64,000 bases of DNA from Croceimicrobium sp963977415 (lineage in GTDB: Bacteria > Bacteroidota > Bacteroidia > Flavobacteriales > Schleiferiaceae). The position numbers and the translations under genes were made by a program. Positions 61,102-64,000 of this stretch are shown one piece after another; the stretch's first letter is position 1; every line of letters begins with the position of its first letter. Below the pieces are notes generated by a model, which made no database searches, had not been told where the DNA came from, and saw nothing but the letters and a program-made list of their open reading frames with translations. The stretch spans positions 1 to 64,000 of the forward strand of contig CAXBOS010000011.1 of NCBI GenBank assembly GCA_963977415.1. Reading direction: 5' to 3'.

Positions 61102-63546
61102 TTAGCGGATTAAGTTTAAATACCCGAGTTTCTGTTTCGTTTCTTGAAAAGGCAATTTATAAATAAGCTCGTAGGTATAAGTACCTTCCATAGCTGTTTG
61201 GCCGTTATAGTAACCATCCCAAGCATGACTTTGGAAATTACTTTCGAAAATTAGCTCTCCCCAGCGAGAGAATATTTTAAGATGAAACGCTTCAAAATCG
61301 CAGATACTTTGGAGTAAGAATAATTCATTAAGTCCATCTCCATTAGGGCTAAAAGCATTAGGAAAAGTTATAAGGCAACTATCACATTGTAAGGCTTCTA
61401 TAAAAATACTATCTCGCTTAATTCCGCATTGAGTAGTATACTCCACCCAAATTAAACCACTGTTACTAAAACGCCGCAGATTGGAATTCACTCCATCTTG
61501 CCAAACAAGGTCTAATCCCAAATTTCTAAAGTCAAAAGTTATTCCTTCCTCTATGCAATAAGTGGTGTCACTTCCATGAAATAGTTCGATACTATCCAAA
61601 TCATTACCAATGAAAATCATAGTCGAATCACGCAATATGCAACCATTAGCAGAACTCACTTCTAGCCAGTATAATCCAGGAGTATTAATCCATCTCTGCC
61701 GTAAAGGGTAGCCATCATTCCAAGTGAAAATTAAACCGTTTGGCGCGGATAAACTAATGCTATCTCCCTCACAAAGAATTATTTCAGCGGGTAAATTAAA
61801 ATCTGGATAAGGCATAAACTCTACATAAATACTATCGACATATTTACAATTTGCAGAGCCGATGCTTAACCAATACCATCCCGTTTGACTAATCGTAATT
61901 ACACTGTCTTGGGTGTTACCCGTACTCCATAACCAATTACCACTTATTGGCGCGCTTAAACGAAAGCTGGCTCCGCAAACGCTTGTGTCTGGTCCTAAAT
62001 TGAAAGGTTGGGCATTTATTACGCTTACCTGAATTGTATCGCGCATAATACAAGCCCCTTGAATAATTTCAAGCCAGTAATTACCCGTACTATTTACATA
62101 GATACTATCGCCAGTAGCTCCTGTGCTCCAAGTTTTAAGTCCTGCTACATTGGCCACCAATAGTAAAGAGTCTGGCAAACAAATCGTAGTATCATTGCCC
62201 AAAATATTGGAGGGATTTGCAAGCCCTCCCCCCATCAAGGGAATGGGAATAAATAGATTTCTATTCTCAGAACCTGCCTGCCCAGGAAGGCTACCATAAT
62301 TATTACTTTGATTAGAGAGATGACCCGCACTGCCAGCATTATAAGCTAAATTTAAGGATCCCGAACTATAATCGACAGCGCTATTGGGCGGTATAAAAAT
62401 ACTTCCACCGCCGCCGCCACCGCCTGGGCCAGCTGATCCACCCGTGCTGTTGCCCCCATTCGCACCATTTGCATTAACAGTAAGGTTGCCTATTAATTTT
62501 GAGAATTGTAAAGCAATGCTTCCACCAGCGCCACCACCCCCTGAGCCTTCTGCGCCATTACTCATACTTTTTCCATCTAAACCATTGGCAGAAATAGAGC
62601 CCGAAAGAACTTCTATTGTATCAGCAAAAATTAGAATTAAACCCCCACCATCGCCGCCTTCCGAACTGGTATTACTGAGGTTATTATGTCCCGAACCACC
62701 GCCGCCGCCAAAATAAAAGCGACTAGTATCCACTACTAAGCCTTCTCCACCTAGTCCTCCCACACTTGCTACCGGCGAACAATTTGACCATTCATCGCCA
62801 CCTCTTCCACCAGCGCCTGCGTTGCCACCACCGCCACCGCCGGCATTATGATTATTTCCACCACCACCACCATTGGCAGCTTTGCCGCGACCATTCGCAT
62901 AGGCACTACTAAGAGGAGTAATTCCCTGGCCTTTAGGTGCACCATTAAAATTTGTTGCTGGATAAAAATAGTTCGCAGCACCACAAGAATAACCCATATT
63001 GGCGCTACTAAAACCACCGCTAAAGCCTCTACCACTGGCTTCTACCGTGCCATTTAATATAAACTTATCTGCTTTTAAGCACAAAATACCTCCCAGACCA
63101 TTATTGTATTTTGGTGCATTAATACTAGTATTTACTCGCGCCGACTGATATTCAGGTACTTTAACCAACTGAGAACCTGGGGGGAAATTATGCTTGAGAT
63201 TTGTAGACAGGATAAGGACATTAGCTAAAACTTGTTGAACGCGAACGAGCTGATAATGACCACTTTCATTCAAACTTTGAACATCTCCAAAGTTGCTGTT
63301 ATTAGTTAAAGCGCAAGTCGCTTCGAGCTTGCTGTAAATAAGCACTAAATCACCTGCTGTAAAAGCTATACGTCCCGCACTTACTACCTCATCTCCACAA
63401 GGGCCAGAATTATACGAAACAAGAGAATCGAAACTATTAATTTGGCCACTAAGTATAGTTTGGCCATAGACATCCGACTGCCACAAAATGAGCATGACTA
63501 AAGCTAGATGAGCAAAGTAGTTAGTGCAAATTTTAATACTTGGCAT
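61102..63546 (-). CDS. Glycine-rich secreted protein with type IX secretion (type B) C-terminal domain
   Basis: An 814-residue exported protein. The signal sequence is ALVMLILWQSDVYGQ. Residues 150-400 are very rich in Gly and Asn (runs such as GGGGGGNAGAGG and SGGGGAGGS), a pattern seen in surface adhesins. Residues about 450-720 hold four Ig-like modules of about 65 residues, each with a (G)xYWLE-type strand: NYWLEIIQGAC, WYWLSIGSANC, LYWLEVSSANGC and LIWVEYTTQC. The last 85 residues are the gliding-associated sorting domain, with FPNAFSPNGDGLNELF, FHLKIFSRWGELIFES, WDGYYNGQ and the end LGYLNLIR. Likely a cell-surface or released protein exported by the type IX system, like the two at 13711-20727. 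Confidence 0.9.
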   Translation of the reverse strand: MPSIKICTNYFAHLALVMLILWQSDVYGQTILSGQINSFDSLVSYNSGPCGDEVVSAGRIAFTAGDLVLIYSKLEATCALTNNSNFGDVQSLNESGHYQLVRVQQVLANVLILSTNLKHNFPPGSQLVKVPEYQSARVNTSINAPKYNNGLGGILCLKADKFILNGTVEASGRGFSGGFSSANMGYSCGAANYFYPATNFNGAPKGQGITPLSSAYANGRGKAANGGGGGNNHNAGGGGGGNAGAGGRGGDEWSNCSPVASVGGLGGEGLVVDTSRFYFGGGGGSGHNNLSNTSSEGGDGGGLILIFADTIEVLSGSISANGLDGKSMSNGAEGSGGGGAGGSIALQFSKLIGNLTVNANGANGGNSTGGSAGPGGGGGGGSIFIPPNSAVDYSSGSLNLAYNAGSAGHLSNQSNNYGSLPGQAGSENRNLFIPIPLMGGGLANPSNILGNDTTICLPDSLLLVANVAGLKTWSTGATGDSIYVNSTGNYWLEIIQGACIMRDTIQVSVINAQPFNLGPDTSVCGASFRLSAPISGNWLWSTGNTQDSVITISQTGWYWLSIGSANCKYVDSIYVEFMPYPDFNLPAEIILCEGDSISLSAPNGLIFTWNDGYPLRQRWINTPGLYWLEVSSANGCILRDSTMIFIGNDLDSIELFHGSDTTYCIEEGITFDFRNLGLDLVWQDGVNSNLRRFSNSGLIWVEYTTQCGIKRDSIFIEALQCDSCLITFPNAFSPNGDGLNELFLLQSICDFEAFHLKIFSRWGELIFESNFQSHAWDGYYNGQTAMEGTYTYELIYKLPFQETKQKLGYLNLIR

Positions 63547-63595
63547 GCTATGGTAAAAGTGAAGATCTACACCCCTAATTTAAAACCAAATTCGC

Positions 63596-63622
63596 AAAAA
63601 AAAGCCCCTTGCGGGGCTTTTT
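63596..63622 (-). terminator. Intrinsic terminator after gyrA
   Basis: A stem AAAAGCCCC/GGGGCTTTT with a four-base loop, followed by a T run on the minus strand. It lies 9 bp past the gyrA stop codon. Confidence 0.88.
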
Positions 63623-63630
63623 ATATTATC

Positions 63631-64000
63631 CTAATCTTCGCTTGAAGCTGGATCATCTTCTGTATTATCGGTTTCAGCATTTGGCTCTACTGGTCCTTCT
63701 GCGCTTCCTTCTATTATGGGGTTACCGTTTTCAAGGTCAATGATTTCATCTTCTTCCTCGGCAGCGGGAACTTTAGCAACAGAGGCAATCTCATCATTCT
63801 TCCTAAGATTGATAAGTTTCACTCCTTGGGTTGCTCTGCCCATTACCCGTAAATCGGCTACGCCAATACGGATCATCACTCCGCTTTTATTGATTACCAT
63901 TAAATCATCGGCATCAGTTACCGCTTTAATGGCTACTAGGTGCCCTGTTTTTTCAGAGACCCCGATGGTTTTAACACCCTTTCCTCCGCGATTAGTAATA
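63631..64000 (-). CDS. gyrA: DNA gyrase subunit A, C-terminal fragment (runs off the window)
   Basis: C-terminal beta-propeller end and tail of GyrA, which with GyrB supercoils DNA. The frame is open to the window edge; the ATG at 63900 is internal. It reads ITNRGGKGVKTIGVSEKTG, then VAIKAVTDADDLMVINKSG and RIGVADLRVMGRATQGVKLI, matching the last propeller blades. The tail after AKVPA is very acidic (EEEDEIIDLENG ... EDDPASSED), longer than in many species. Acidic GyrA tails can modulate supercoiling activity. The 5' end lies beyond position 64000. Confidence 0.95.
   Translation of the reverse strand, partial: ITNRGGKGVKTIGVSEKTGHLVAIKAVTDADDLMVINKSGVMIRIGVADLRVMGRATQGVKLINLRKNDEIASVAKVPAAEEEDEIIDLENGNPIIEGSAEGPVEPNAETDNTEDDPASSED

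Noticed and set aside
62384..62716. Proline-rich open frame on the plus strand
   Set aside because: It is the complement of the glycine-rich codons of the adhesin gene at 61102-63546.

Overview
This window is a stretch of chromosome from a member of the Bacteroidota, most likely a marine Flavobacteriales lineage related to the Cryomorphaceae or Schleiferiaceae. That placement is inferred from gene content: three secreted proteins with type B (gliding-associated) and one with a type A type IX secretion C-terminal domain, DUF3276, DUF4199, DUF5683 and DUF1573 proteins, a long NusB, promoters of the TAnnTTTG type, and gene orders familiar from Flavobacteriia (parA-parB-DUF5683-dapB-lepB-wbqC; nusB/DUF1573/yajC/YbbR/coaE; yidC-pyrG). 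No rRNA or tRNA gene was seen. The one RNA gene is the small signal recognition particle RNA.

Layout. 1-422: 3' end of a broken IS256-type transposase. 423-2874: about 2.4 kb without a credible gene, built from repeats, including an 18-unit array with a 21.5-bp period (514-888) and several duplicated or hairpin elements. 2875-13537 (minus strand): lipoprotein-yidC-pyrG, then a MoxR ATPase with three consecutive SurA/parvulin-type periplasmic foldase genes, and guaB. 13711-20727: two 1134-residue type IX secretion adhesin-like proteins in tandem, sharing a 2.86-kb block in which I saw no difference. 20826-25241 (minus): nitronate monooxygenase-like flavoprotein, secreted subtilase, mnmA, MORN/YwqK protein. 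25333-29271: membrane glycosyltransferases and DUF4199. 29372-29472: SRP RNA. 29541-33464 (plus): TPR-PAS histidine kinase, transaldolase, tsaC. 33511-39751 (minus): NAD(P)HX repair, coaE, YbbR, yajC, DUF1573, nusB, leucine dehydrogenase. 39867-42126 (plus): ABC exporter and DUF3276.

42914-49252 is the parAB-dapB-lepB operon, followed by a lone acyl-CoA carboxylase beta subunit. 50975-59378 is a light- and membrane-related region: Cry-DASH, a TetR regulator with an ABC1/UbiB kinase, an outer-membrane protein, a Nudix hydrolase, an esterase, a 47-residue DUF2256 protein on the opposite strand, a photolyase-related protein that lacks the usual iron-sulfur ligands, and an overlapping lycopene cyclase. 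The window ends with yebC, a hydrolase, a third type IX secretion adhesin and the 3' end of gyrA, which runs off the edge.

Functionally most of the window is housekeeping (nucleotide synthesis, protein insertion and folding, chromosome partition, cofactor repair). The accessory interest lies in the repeat region at the left, the homogenised tandem adhesins, and the photolyase/DUF2256/carotenoid neighbourhood. Promoters were recognised by TAnnTTTG -7 elements, which here are often extended to TAnnTTTGCGC. Several intrinsic terminators mark the operon ends.
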